NCBI RefSeq assembly: GCF_002217355.1
Contig: NZ_MUHA01000028.1
Coordinates: forward strand, 1 to 64,000
DNA from: Flavobacterium oncorhynchi
GTDB taxonomy: Bacteria; Bacteroidota; Bacteroidia; Flavobacteriales; Flavobacteriaceae
Length of the DNA stretch: 64,000 nucleotides
Direction of reading: 5' to 3'
This document shows positions 1 to 8,739 of the stretch, in pieces. A program made the translations under genes and the position numbers. Positions within the stretch are counted from its first letter, which is position 1. Each line of letters begins with the position of its first letter. The notes under the pieces are model-generated. The model saw only the letters and a program-made list of their open reading frames with translations, was not told the origin of the DNA and did no database searches.

Positions 1-1
1 C

Positions 2-793
2 AAATTGACCGGTTTTTCCAATGATATAACTTTTATAATGAACAGCAATACCAGAATAGGTTATTTTTCTTCAAATAGAGATAATGAACCCTATAATGAC
101 GATATCTACGAAGTACTGCAAAAACAAGACATAATTTCAAAATGCAGTCAGTTCTTAAAAGGAAATATCAAAGAGGCAAAAAACAGTCAACCTATTGCAG
201 ATATAGAAATTCTATTGTACGATCAAGATAACAAACTAATATCAACAACAAAATCTTTAAAAGATGGAAGTTATAGTTTTGATAAAGAACTTTTGTGTCA
301 AAAAGTATATTCGATACGAATAGCAAAAAGTATTTACGCTCCAATAGACTTGATTATCTCTACAGCAGGAATGACCCAAGATACTATTCATGCAGATGTA
401 TTATTAGAAAGAGAAACTTTAATTAAGAATACAGATTTAGCTCGAATAATGAAATTAAAGCCAATTAAATTTGAGTTCGACCAGTCTAAAATAGCGGCAG
501 AATCTGAAAGTGAGTTAAATAAAGTTATTGAGGTCATGCAGTTGTTCCCAGACATAAAAATTGAAGTTCGTTCACATACTGATAATAGAGGTACTGCGGT
601 ATACAACAAAGCATTATCTGATAAAAGAGCCAAATCAACAATTAACTATATAATTGAGAAAGGTAAGATAGACTCCAATAGAATATCTGGAAAAGGTTAT
701 GGCGAAGCTGTCCCGCTATACGATTGCGACAAAATCTTATGTACGCCGGAACAACACCATGCCAATAGAAGAAGTGAATTTATTATCAGATAA
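2..793 (+). CDS. OmpA-family outer membrane protein with PD40 and carboxypeptidase-like domains (5' truncated)
   Basis: The frame is open from the first bases of the window, so the gene starts upstream; the TTG at 5 is not a credible start. The visible 263 residues begin with an end of PD40/WD40-like repeat (YFSSNRD block), then a carboxypeptidase-regulatory-like beta sandwich (about residues 50-125, with KDGSYSF), and end in an OmpA_C peptidoglycan-binding domain (about 150-262, with FDQSK, RSHTDNRG and the final NRRSEF). This order is the known architecture of OmpA lipoproteins paired with PorP/SprF-type proteins and large gliding or type IX secreted adhesins. It probably anchors such a complex to peptidoglycan. 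The partner genes would lie left of the window, which I cannot see. Confidence 0.88.
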   Translation, partial: KLTGFSNDITFIMNSNTRIGYFSSNRDNEPYNDDIYEVLQKQDIISKCSQFLKGNIKEAKNSQPIADIEILLYDQDNKLISTTKSLKDGSYSFDKELLCQKVYSIRIAKSIYAPIDLIISTAGMTQDTIHADVLLERETLIKNTDLARIMKLKPIKFEFDQSKIAAESESELNKVIEVMQLFPDIKIEVRSHTDNRGTAVYNKALSDKRAKSTINYIIEKGKIDSNRISGKGYGEAVPLYDCDKILCTPEQHHANRRSEFIIR

Positions 794-840
794 TCTAGTT
801 TTCTTATTTCTTAGTTTCTAATAAATTACGCAAAAGAACA

Positions 841-870
841 AAAGCTGTCTAGTAGACAGCTTTTGTTGTG
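841..870. terminator. Rho-independent terminator after the OmpA gene
   Basis: AAAGCTGTCTA and TAGACAGCTTT form an almost loopless 11-bp stem followed by TTTTGTTG. It lies 48 bases after the stop codon and separates the OmpA gene from the next regulator gene. Confidence 0.8.
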
Positions 871-975
871 TTTATCAACTAGTGGGAATTCTGTAAAATT
901 TTCAGCAGTATTTGAATGTTAAAATCTACCTTATATCGTAACTTTATGTGCCCAAATCTTTATAATTATGGAAAA

Positions 976-3900
976 ATGAAAAATAGCATACAACTCTTGC
1001 TTGCACTATTTTTTTCTTCTTCAATGCTCTTTTCACAAAATATTAGACACTTATCAGTAGACGAAGGACTTCCACAATCTTTTGTATCAGGCATAGTAGA
1101 AAATAAAGATGGTTTTATATGGTTGAGTACCAGAAATGGGCTTGCAAGATTTGACGGGCATAATTTCAAAATTTTTCAGCACATTCATAACAATAAAAAT
1201 TCACTTACCTCAAATTTAATTGAGCAAATTAAAGAGAGTGACAGTAATACTTTGTGGATAAAATACGAATCAGGAGAACTGGATAAATTTAATTATAATA
1301 CCGAAAAAGCAAATCCAGTTATCACTCAGTCATTCTTAGAAAAAAACAATATAACAATAAGCAGAAGAGTCTGGTTTGTAGACCACGAGAATATGCTCTG
1401 GTTCAGAACCAAAGACAACAATGTATTGTGTAAAATAGATTTAAGTGATAAGAAAAAGCTGGTAAATTATGGTTCCTACTTTAGTAAGTATGGTCCAATT
1501 TATAATATAATCGAAACTTATAAAAAAGAACTTTGGGTTTTAAGCCAAAAAGCGATCAGCAAGTTCGACAAGAAAAAGAATAAATTTATTCCCATAATAA
1601 TACCGTATCAACTTTTTCCCGAAGGATTCAAAGATGATGGAATAGTTTTTAATGCCTTTACAGAAAGAAAAAATGGTGAACTAATGTGGGCCGATAATTC
1701 TTTTATTTATTTTTTTAATCCAATAAAAAAAGAATTTAGAAAAGTAAGCCTGCCTGTAAAATCATTATTTCCTGTAAGATATATAGATGCAGATACTGAA
1801 GGTAAAGAGTTTTTTATTTTAGAAAAAACAATCTATGAGTACTCTGATAAAAAAGGTATTATAAGCATGGCAACAATAAAAATGGATGCCAATGCTCAAG
1901 CCTTTTTAGTAGACAAATCAGGTCTTTTTTGGGTAGCAGGTGATGCAGATGGTGTTTATACTATTGATACAAGTATTGATTTCGCCAGTTTTGACTATAA
2001 AGAAGGTTTTATTGCAGATTTATTCAATCAATATTATCATATTCCTGCCTTACAGTTCTTTGATTGGAAATTTTCAAATGCACCTTTAACACCTTCGTAT
2101 TATTTACGATCCGTAAAAATTAAAGATGGTGTTTGGATTGCACTTAATCGAACGGTTGCATTATTTGATAATTATGGCAGTGTCGTGACAAAACTTCCTC
2201 AACTGCCAAAAGTTCCAGAAACTCCCTTTGCACCTATAATCGGATTTTCTTTATATAATGATAACCCAATAGCACTTGATAGAGAAAATTCTATTTATTT
2301 TTTTAATAAAGAAAAAAATGAATGGGAATTTTTTATATCGCTAAATACCCTTTCTGTCCATCCAAAGAAAAAAATTGTCTGTAGAGGAATGCATGCCGAT
2401 ATGCAAGGTAACGCATTATGGATTACAACTGAATCACATGGATTAATTCGTATTGCAGTCGACACTAAAAAAGTTGAGCTTTATCAAAAGTCAGAAAAAG
2501 GTCTGCCTATTAATAATCTTATAAGTATAAGACCTGATTATAAACGTAAAGATGTATTATGGCTGGGAAGTTCAATAGGTTTGATTTCTTTCAATACTAT
2601 TACTCGTAAAACAAAAGTTTTTTCAGTCGAAGAAGGTTTTCCTGATAACTTCATTTACTTGATTCTTCCAGATAAAATGGGGAATCTATGGCTGGGTACT
2701 AACAAAGGCTTAGTACGTTTTAACACAATAACGTATCGAACAAGAATTTTTACAAAATATCACGGATTAAATAATCTAGAATTTAATCATTATCATCAAC
2801 TGCCGCTTCCGCACAACAAAATTGCATTTGGAGGGCTAAAAAGTGGAGTCGTTTTTAACCCTGTTAGTATTATGGAAGATACAGTATCTCCAGTAACAGT
2901 TGTAACAGATATTAAAATAAATAATGTATTTCTAAATGATCTGAGGCCAAGTTTGCAGCCTGCACACACATTAAAGGATCTGAAGTTGTCACATGAAGAA
3001 AACAACTTATTCTTTTCCTATGCTGCTCTGCAATTTGGGCAGCCGCTTGGTAATCAATATCGTTATCGCCTAAAAGGATATGATGACAGCTGGGTTACAG
3101 CAGGAATTAAACGAGAAGCCGTATTTACAAAAATTCCTCCAGGAAACTATACTTTTCAGGTAACAGCAACCAATACTTCTGGAAAATGGAGCAGTCATAT
3201 AACCTCTTTACCTATAAGCATAACTCCTCCTTGGTGGTTTAGCAGATGGGCAATATTGTTTTACATTTTAATTTCAAGTGCAGGAGTACTGTGGTATTTT
3301 AGATTTAAAATACATCAAGCACTGATAAAAAAAGAAATTGAACTTAAAAGACATGAAGCAAGTGAGCTTCGAAAATTAAATGATGTAAAAATTCGTTTTT
3401 TTTCTAATATAGCACATGAACTTCGTACACCATTATCACTTATTCAGGGACCTGCGGAACAATTGCAGAAAAGTACAAAAGATAAAGACCGTTTATTAAA
3501 GATGATTACAAAAAATACCAGTAGTCTTATCAATCTAACCGATCAATTACTGGATATAGCTAAATTAGATGCAGGAGTTCTTAACCCCGAAATGATCTGG
3601 GGTGATGTTGTAATGGTAATCTCAAACATTATCAGTGCTTTTGAGCAAGATGCAGAAGAAAAGAATATTAAAATAATACTTGAAGCACCTGAAATAGCAG
3701 AGTTTTTGTTTTCTGTAAATACACTCGATCGTATACTTTATAATCTCATATCTAATGCATTAAAATTTACCGAAGCTGGAGGCACAATAAAAGTTTCACT
3801 CGTAAAGCTAACTATTGGACTAATGCTTAAAGTACAAGATAATGGTCGAGGAATGTCTGTTCAAGACAAAGAGAATATTTTTAAGAGATATTATCAAGGA

Positions 3901-4857
3901 ACAAATAATAGTACTGAAAAAAAAGGAACTGGTATTGGATTATCACTTGTTTATGAACTTGTACAATTGCACAAAGGAACCATCAATGTAGAAAGTCGAA
4001 CAGCATTTCCTTCAGGAACTACCTTTAGCGTTTGGCTTCCATTTTCAGTTCAAAGAATGCAGATTCAAATTGATGAAATTCCAACAGCAGCAATAGATGA
4101 AAAAAAATATACCATATTGGTTGTCGAAGATCATCTAGAACTCGCGCAGTTTATTGCGGATAATCTTAGAGAAATTTATAATGTAATTACAGCTAAAAAT
4201 GGTGATGAGGGATTAGACATTTGTTTTGAAAAAATGCCTGATCTAATATTAAGTGATATTACTATGGAAGGTATGGATGGCTATAAATTTTGCAGAGCTG
4301 TAAAAAACAATATAACCATAAATCATATTCCAGTAATTTTACTAACCGCTAAAGCTGATATGGAAAGCAGATTGAAAGGTCTTGCAATTGGTGCCAACGA
4401 TTATGTTACAAAACCTTTTAGCATTAATGAATTACGTCTTCGAATTAAAAATCAACTGGATCAACAGAAAAAATTACGAGATAATTATCATAACAGCCTG
4501 ATAAAACCTTTAGAAAATAATACTAGAATCGAAAGTGAAAGCGATAAATTCTTGAATGAAATTTATAAAATTATAGATGCCAATCTTGATAATAATAATT
4601 TAAGTGTAGAAATGCTGGCCGAATCATTATTTATAAGCCGTGCCAATTTACAGCGAAAAGTCAAAATATTGTTTAATCTTTCGGCAGGTGAAATTATAAA
4701 TAGTTACCGTATAACAAAGGCAGCAGAATTTCTTAAAAACGGTAATTCAATTTCAGATGTTGTGTATATGACAGGCTTCAATTCGCCGTCTTATTTTTCT
4801 AAAAGTTTTAAGGATTATTACAAAGTAACTCCAACTGAGTACGTTAAAAAATACTGA
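976..4857 (+). CDS. Hybrid two-component system sensor kinase/response regulator (HTCS type)
   Basis: One-piece signalling protein of about 1293 residues. The ATG at 976 is preferred over the frame's first ATG (916) because it begins a clean signal peptide (MKNSIQLLLALFF...). Order of parts: periplasmic two-bladed-propeller repeats (about 25-680, repeated DGFIWLST, MLWFRT, NLWLGTNKG type strands), Y_Y_Y domain (about 676-750), one membrane helix (755-777), HisKA with phospho-acceptor His814 in NIAHELRTP, HATPase (about 908-1025, GTGIGLSL), receiver domain with Asp1094 in ILSDITMEGMDG, and a C-terminal AraC-type helix-turn-helix (about 1208-1293). The family senses oligosaccharides or other periplasmic ligands and activates adjacent uptake loci. 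Here no SusC/SusD pair or glycoside hydrolase lies next to it, so its target is unclear. Confidence 0.95.
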   Translation: MKNSIQLLLALFFSSSMLFSQNIRHLSVDEGLPQSFVSGIVENKDGFIWLSTRNGLARFDGHNFKIFQHIHNNKNSLTSNLIEQIKESDSNTLWIKYESGELDKFNYNTEKANPVITQSFLEKNNITISRRVWFVDHENMLWFRTKDNNVLCKIDLSDKKKLVNYGSYFSKYGPIYNIIETYKKELWVLSQKAISKFDKKKNKFIPIIIPYQLFPEGFKDDGIVFNAFTERKNGELMWADNSFIYFFNPIKKEFRKVSLPVKSLFPVRYIDADTEGKEFFILEKTIYEYSDKKGIISMATIKMDANAQAFLVDKSGLFWVAGDADGVYTIDTSIDFASFDYKEGFIADLFNQYYHIPALQFFDWKFSNAPLTPSYYLRSVKIKDGVWIALNRTVALFDNYGSVVTKLPQLPKVPETPFAPIIGFSLYNDNPIALDRENSIYFFNKEKNEWEFFISLNTLSVHPKKKIVCRGMHADMQGNALWITTESHGLIRIAVDTKKVELYQKSEKGLPINNLISIRPDYKRKDVLWLGSSIGLISFNTITRKTKVFSVEEGFPDNFIYLILPDKMGNLWLGTNKGLVRFNTITYRTRIFTKYHGLNNLEFNHYHQLPLPHNKIAFGGLKSGVVFNPVSIMEDTVSPVTVVTDIKINNVFLNDLRPSLQPAHTLKDLKLSHEENNLFFSYAALQFGQPLGNQYRYRLKGYDDSWVTAGIKREAVFTKIPPGNYTFQVTATNTSGKWSSHITSLPISITPPWWFSRWAILFYILISSAGVLWYFRFKIHQALIKKEIELKRHEASELRKLNDVKIRFFSNIAHELRTPLSLIQGPAEQLQKSTKDKDRLLKMITKNTSSLINLTDQLLDIAKLDAGVLNPEMIWGDVVMVISNIISAFEQDAEEKNIKIILEAPEIAEFLFSVNTLDRILYNLISNALKFTEAGGTIKVSLVKLTIGLMLKVQDNGRGMSVQDKENIFKRYYQGTNNSTEKKGTGIGLSLVYELVQLHKGTINVESRTAFPSGTTFSVWLPFSVQRMQIQIDEIPTAAIDEKKYTILVVEDHLELAQFIADNLREIYNVITAKNGDEGLDICFEKMPDLILSDITMEGMDGYKFCRAVKNNITINHIPVILLTAKADMESRLKGLAIGANDYVTKPFSINELRLRIKNQLDQQKKLRDNYHNSLIKPLENNTRIESESDKFLNEIYKIIDANLDNNNLSVEMLAESLFISRANLQRKVKILFNLSAGEIINSYRITKAAEFLKNGNSISDVVYMTGFNSPSYFSKSFKDYYKVTPTEYVKKY

Positions 4858-5144
4858 TGAGACAATTTTGCAACTTTTTGGGATGATTTTGACAATCAAA
4901 ATGTAATAAAAAAATGACTTTTGATATGACCAAACCTAATTTTAGCAACGAATCTATTTTTAACGAATTATTACTTAATCTGCTTTTTCTACACATTCCA
5001 AACCCGTACCAAACATTAGTTTCAAACGAACAATTGACTCTTAATAAAACATTAAATTTTAATGTTTTCAACCTAAGAAATTTCATAAAAGAAATTAAAA
5101 TGAATTGACCGTTTTTGAAGGGAAATCTTTTGGATAGAATGGAA
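4858..5144. other. Non-coding stretch upstream of the ECF sigma leader
   Basis: About 290 AT-rich bases after the hybrid regulator. A 64-codon open frame (4914-5108) exists but has no recognisable motif and unusual composition for a protein, so I treat it as non-coding. No terminator with a T tract is obvious directly after the upstream stop codon. Confidence 0.4.
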
Positions 5145-5206
5145 TGTGAAAAAAAACAAAAAAAATCACAAAAAAAATGTGACGTAATTGCACTGTCGGT
5201 GTCTTA
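5145..5206 (+). promoter_or_regulatory. Candidate ECF-type promoter with TGTGA/TCACA dyads
   Basis: Seen: TGTGA at 5145, TCACA at 5166 and TGTGA at 5178, so the last two form an inverted repeat spaced by seven A residues. GTGACG (5179) is followed after a 16-base gap by GTCTTA (5201). There is no TAnnTTTG box. Inference: GTGAC plus GTCTTA resembles the -35/-10 pair of extracytoplasmic-function sigma factors, which would suit autoregulation of the ECF gene downstream. Confidence 0.35.
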
Positions 5207-5295
5207 ATAGAAGAGATGGTTTCCTTTAAGAATTAATATGTATTTGGGGGTACTCTATAATTTTTATAATCATCTCGGTAAATTTGGAAGAACGG

Positions 5296-5328
5296 TGCCT
5301 TGGAATGATAATCCAGGGCATCTTTTTT
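5296..5328 (+). terminator. Intrinsic-terminator hairpin inside the ECF sigma leader
   Basis: TGCCTTGGA (5296-5304) pairs with TCCAGGGCA (5312-5320), nine pairs with one G-T, seven-base loop, followed by TCTTTTTT. No coding gene ends nearby (the last stop is 440 bases upstream), and the next start is 92 bases downstream. It therefore looks like the end of a short untranslated RNA or an attenuator in the leader of the sigma gene. A second helix (GAGATG at 5213, CATCTC at 5271) can form upstream. Confidence 0.6.
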
Positions 5329-5420
5329 AAAATTGTTAACGATTACAATTAAGTGTATAATACTTTAAAAAATAATTTTATTGCTTCTAAGGTTTTTAAT
5401 TGTTTTAAATATTGACAAAT

Positions 5421-5987
5421 ATGCCAATTGATAAAAAAATATTGAAAATCTCTGACGAAGAGCTTGTTTTACAGATAGCGGAAAGCAATAATTCTGACCT
5501 ATTTGAAATTATATACGATAGATATGCCAATTTGGTATATCATAAATGCCTTAGTTTTGTTAAATCAAAATCCGAAGCACAGGATTTAGCACATGATATT
5601 TTCATTAAACTATTTGTTAGCTTAAAAACGTTTAATGGGAATTCAAAATTCTCGACCTGGATCTATTCTATTACATACAATTATTGCACAAACTATGTTA
5701 CTAGAGACAAACAAAGCAAAAATATTCAAAGAGACGCCGATTTTGAAATGTTGGTAGACACCATCGATGATGATATCCTAGACGAAGACATTTTAAGCAT
5801 GAATGCAAATAAACTAAATGTTGCACTTGATAAAATCGACACTAAAGAAAAAATGATTTTACTTATGAAATACCAAGATGAACTGTCAATAAAAGAAATA
5901 ATGAAAGTTCTTTCGCTTGGTGAGAGTGCAGTGAAAATGAGAATACAAAGAGCTAAATTCAGTTTAATTGAAGCTTATCGAAACTAA
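5421..5987 (+). CDS. RNA polymerase sigma factor, ECF subfamily
   Basis: 188 residues, start at the ATG (5421) in preference to an in-frame TTG nine bases earlier. Region 2 is visible at about residues 27-90 (FEIIYDRYANLVYH, then AQDLAHDIFIKLF and TWIYSITYNYC), an acidic linker (DTIDDDILDED) follows, and region 4 forms the C-terminal helix-turn-helix (LSIKEIMKVLSLGESAVKMR). It directs core polymerase to a stress or envelope regulon. No FecR-like anti-sigma factor or TonB receptor is adjacent; the only neighbour is a small convergent protein gene. The leader carries a terminator hairpin and an ECF-like promoter, which suggests self-regulation. Confidence 0.93.
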   Translation: MPIDKKILKISDEELVLQIAESNNSDLFEIIYDRYANLVYHKCLSFVKSKSEAQDLAHDIFIKLFVSLKTFNGNSKFSTWIYSITYNYCTNYVTRDKQSKNIQRDADFEMLVDTIDDDILDEDILSMNANKLNVALDKIDTKEKMILLMKYQDELSIKEIMKVLSLGESAVKMRIQRAKFSLIEAYRN

Positions 5988-6017
5988 TTTTATTGACCTG
6001 AATAAATTCTGAAAAAC

Positions 6018-6050
6018 AAAAAGCTTTAAGATAATCTCTTAAAGCTTTTG
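6018..6050. terminator. Bidirectional terminator between convergent genes
   Basis: AAAAGCTTTAAGA (6019-6031) pairs with TCTTAAAGCTTTT (6037-6049). A and T tracts on the two sides let it serve the sigma gene on the plus strand and the small gene at 6163 on the minus strand. Confidence 0.75.
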
Positions 6051-6162
6051 TTGAATTAATAATATTTATTGTTTCTTGTATAAGCTGATTGCAGTTATAA
6101 GAACATAAAGTTTTTAGCAGATAAAATTGCTTATCTAAATATTTATGGTAAGCACCTTCTTT

Positions 6163-6372
6163 TTACTTACTTGAATTTTGATCAAGATTTATTTTTGAAG
6201 AATCAATTTCTTTGGTATCCGCAATATCCGAAAAAATATCAGGGTATTTTACAAGAAATAAATCAGTAATATCATCGGAACTCTTAAGACGGGCAATATC
6301 TGCCATAACCCTTTTTTTAATTTCATCGGGTAATTTTTCATCATTTAGTATTTCCTTGAAAGGATTATTCAT
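6163..6372 (-). CDS. Small conserved hypothetical protein
   Basis: 69 residues from the second ATG (MNNPFKEIL); a start six bases earlier (MHMNN) is equally possible. It is soluble and charged, mostly helical, with LPDEIKKRVMADIARLKSSD and a LFLVKYPDIF segment. I recall similar short proteins with a LP-EI/LK--V--DI and D-F--KYP pattern as common in Flavobacteriaceae, with no assigned function. It is convergent with the ECF sigma gene, so it is not its anti-sigma in an operon sense. No signal peptide or membrane helix. Confidence 0.6.
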   Translation of the reverse strand: MNNPFKEILNDEKLPDEIKKRVMADIARLKSSDDITDLFLVKYPDIFSDIADTKEIDSSKINLDQNSSK

Positions 6373-6712
6373 ATGCACAACAATAATAATATTTAAACAT
6401 CTTAAATTTTAAGACATTTTGTTAGATCTATGGCCTAATATATTGAAGACCAAAATAATGTTTTTTTGTCTTGAACAAAAATATACTAGACGTATTGATA
6501 GAAAAAACAGCTTAAATGCACTTTACTCTAAGTGTCAAAACTAATTTTCTCACAATTAAATTGAAGCTAGTTAAATTTAGACACAAAAAAATATATTAAG
6601 TCACAATTAAATATTATTTTTTTTCTATAATAAAGGTCAATCTTTAAAGTAGGAATAAAAAATATTCCTTTTAGGTTTGCAAAAATTGTAAACTTAGAAA
6701 AATATATAGCTT
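6373..6712. other. AT-rich intergenic region
   Basis: About 340 bases between two minus-strand genes. It must hold the promoter of the small gene at 6163 and the end of the DUF389 transcript. The only pattern I see is a 12-base direct repeat TCACAATTAAAT at 6550 and 6601, 51 bases apart. No clear terminator, RNA gene or open frame. Confidence 0.4.
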
Positions 6713-8023
6713 CTACTGCTTCTTAAAAATTTCTACATCCTTAACAGCAAGTCTTACACTAAGCCAATCTTTAAATTTCTTTTGATCATTTTCATTAAAA
6801 GTCCCTTTACCGTCATAGATTACAGCAGTAATCGCATAGGTGCTGTCACTTTCAGTAACGAAGTTTGTTTTTGTAACAGATAAAGAAGAGATAGCAGGAA
6901 ACAAAGTTTTAGTCTCCTTTAAAAGTTGCTCGTTATCAAATTTATTTTTAGCAAGTTCCTTTTCGAGATGCAAAAGCTTTAAATCTTTCGCATCCATTTC
7001 GTTTTCACTGCTTTTAATTTTATTTAAAAGATCATTTTTCAAAGGGTTCTGTTTATCATCGCTGTCTTGTCTAATAAGAAGTTCAGTTCCCTTTAAATAT
7101 TTATTTCTGTTAAGTTTAGTTTTAAGTTCTTTTATTTCTTGCGCATCAAATTTTTTAGAAAGAAAAGCCAATTCAATTTTTTTCTTCTGCGGATTAAACT
7201 CCGTTTTTTTATACACCACAGTATATCCCTTACTGCTAAATTCATCATCAAGAAAAAGATCTACATTTTTTTTAAACTGCTGTTCAACATATAATGAAAA
7301 TGCAAGATAACTGCTAGGGATCAACATACTCGTAGTAACCACAACGATAATAAGTTTTACTCTTTTTTGCTGTTTTTCATCAATTTGTTTAACTGGTGGA
7401 TAATTCAAATATTTTATGATTAAAAAAGTAGCAATGCCAATAAAAACACAGTTTATAATATACAAATAAAATGCTCCTAGAAAAAATGTCCACTGCCCAG
7501 TTGCCAATCCATAACCTGCAGTACACAAAGGCGGCATTAATGCTGTTGCGATTGCAACTCCTGGAACAGGATTTCCTTTTTCAGTTCTTGTAATTGCAAT
7601 AACTCCCACAATACCACCAAAAAAGGCAATAAGAATATCATAAATATTAGGAGAAGTTCGTGCTAACAATTCGGATTGGACATCTTTAAAAGGACTTAAG
7701 TAAAAATAAAGTGTTGAAACGGCTAAACTTACAAAAGTAGCATTTAGAAGATTTCGTAATGATTTTTTTAAAAGTGCAAAATCATAAATACCCAATGCAA
7801 AACCAGCTCCAACAATAGGCCCCATTAATGGAGAAATAAGCATGGCACCAATAATTACTGCGGTCGAATTTACATTTAACCCAACCGAAGCAACCATAAT
7901 TGCGCACGCCAAGATCCATAAATTTGCCCCTTTAAATTCAATGTCTTTCTTTACCTGTTCAAGAGTTAAAGCTCTGTCATTTTCGCCTTCACGTAAATTT
8001 AAAATATCTATAATCTGCTTCAT
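6713..8023 (-). CDS. DUF389 (TIGR00341-like) integral membrane protein
   Basis: 436 residues. The first 40 residues are cytoplasmic, followed by about six membrane helices (roughly 30-245) containing the small-residue blocks that mark the family: GAMLISPLMGPIVGAGFALG and PVPGVAIATALMPPLCTAGYG. The C-terminal 190 residues are hydrophilic with a predicted coiled coil (SSENEMDAKDLKLLHLEKEL) and likely form a soluble domain. DUF389 proteins are widespread and of unknown function; a channel or transporter role is only inferred from the membrane core. Single gene with no operon partner. Confidence 0.9.
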   Translation of the reverse strand: MKQIIDILNLREGENDRALTLEQVKKDIEFKGANLWILACAIMVASVGLNVNSTAVIIGAMLISPLMGPIVGAGFALGIYDFALLKKSLRNLLNATFVSLAVSTLYFYLSPFKDVQSELLARTSPNIYDILIAFFGGIVGVIAITRTEKGNPVPGVAIATALMPPLCTAGYGLATGQWTFFLGAFYLYIINCVFIGIATFLIIKYLNYPPVKQIDEKQQKRVKLIIVVVTTSMLIPSSYLAFSLYVEQQFKKNVDLFLDDEFSSKGYTVVYKKTEFNPQKKKIELAFLSKKFDAQEIKELKTKLNRNKYLKGTELLIRQDSDDKQNPLKNDLLNKIKSSENEMDAKDLKLLHLEKELAKNKFDNEQLLKETKTLFPAISSLSVTKTNFVTESDSTYAITAVIYDGKGTFNENDQKKFKDWLSVRLAVKDVEIFKKQ

Positions 8024-8188
8024 ATTTTCCCTGAGATTTAATTGAACTTAAAGTCACTTTATTTACTAATTTAAAACAATTTAAGGGATAAAGCACTAGA
8101 AAAGGTGTTATTTATTCTCGTCCTTCTTTTTTAATATTAAATAACAAAGACATTAAAAACAATCAAAAATAAATCATAAAATTTCGAA

Positions 8189-8224
8189 TTTGTTTTTATT
8201 TATGTATTTAACTACGTAGTTTTG
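8189..8224 (+). promoter_or_regulatory. Promoter with overlapping palindromic operator for the GNAT-marR operon
   Basis: TAGTTTTG (8217-8224) matches the TAnnTTTG -7 box of Bacteroidota and TTTG lies at 8189, a slightly long 24-base spacing. A perfect 12-base palindrome AACTACGTAGTT (8210-8221) overlaps the -7 box. A MarR dimer bound there would block initiation, which fits autorepression by the second gene of the operon. Confidence 0.6.
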
Positions 8225-8244
8225 CATTATAAAATTTATACTAT

Positions 8245-8736
8245 ATGAAACTTGTTATTAAACCTGTCGATAATCAATATTCGAACGCCATTGTAGATTT
8301 GATATTAAACATTCAGCAAAATGAGTTTAACGTTGCAATTACAATTGAAGATCAGCCAGATTTGCTAAACATAACTAATTTTTATCATGCAGGAGGCGGA
8401 AGCTTTTGGGGGTGTTTTATTAATGATGAATTAGTTGGAACCATTGCTTTAATTAAGTTTGAATCGAATACAGGAGCTATTAGAAAAATGTTTGTTAAGA
8501 AAGAATTTAGAGGAAAAGAATTTTCAATTGCTCAAAAATTATTAGAAACTTTAATCGAATATTGTCAGCAGAATAAAATTGATGATCTATATTTAGGAAC
8601 AGTTTCAATATTAGAAGCGGCATTACGTTTTTACGAAAAGAATAATTTTGTGCGAATCGATAAAGGAGAGCTTCCAAAAACATTTCCATTAATGGCTCCA
8701 GATAATGTTTTCTGCCATTTAAACTTAAAGAAATAA
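8245..8736 (+). CDS. GNAT family N-acetyltransferase
   Basis: 163 residues, a standard GNAT length. The fold can be followed: substrate loop and central strands (SFWGCFINDELVGTIALIKF), the acetyl-CoA binding motif A (IRKMFVKKEFRGKEFSIAQKLLETL, with the R-G-K-E pyrophosphate loop in place of the usual R-G-x-G) and a C-terminal FYEKNNFVRI strand. It would transfer an acetyl group to an amine on an unknown small molecule or protein. It is the first gene of a two-gene operon with a MarR regulator three bases downstream, so the substrate may be a drug or toxic amine whose presence the regulator senses; that is inference. Confidence 0.9.
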   Translation: MKLVIKPVDNQYSNAIVDLILNIQQNEFNVAITIEDQPDLLNITNFYHAGGGSFWGCFINDELVGTIALIKFESNTGAIRKMFVKKEFRGKEFSIAQKLLETLIEYCQQNKIDDLYLGTVSILEAALRFYEKNNFVRIDKGELPKTFPLMAPDNVFCHLNLKK

Positions 8737-8739
8737 AAG

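Noticed and set aside
4914..5108. 64-codon open frame after the hybrid regulator
   Set aside because: No motif, Asn/Leu/Phe-biased sequence expected from AT-rich DNA, and it lies in a spacer with no promoter or plausible partner.
5145..5182. CRP-type site from TGTGA and TCACA
   Set aside because: The spacings are 16 and 7 bases, not the six-base spacing of a CRP dimer site, so I only describe it as dyads within a promoter region.
6550..6612. Direct repeat TCACAATTAAAT 51 bases apart
   Set aside because: Simple AT-rich repeat with no nearby box or gene start at a meaningful distance; not enough support for a regulatory site.
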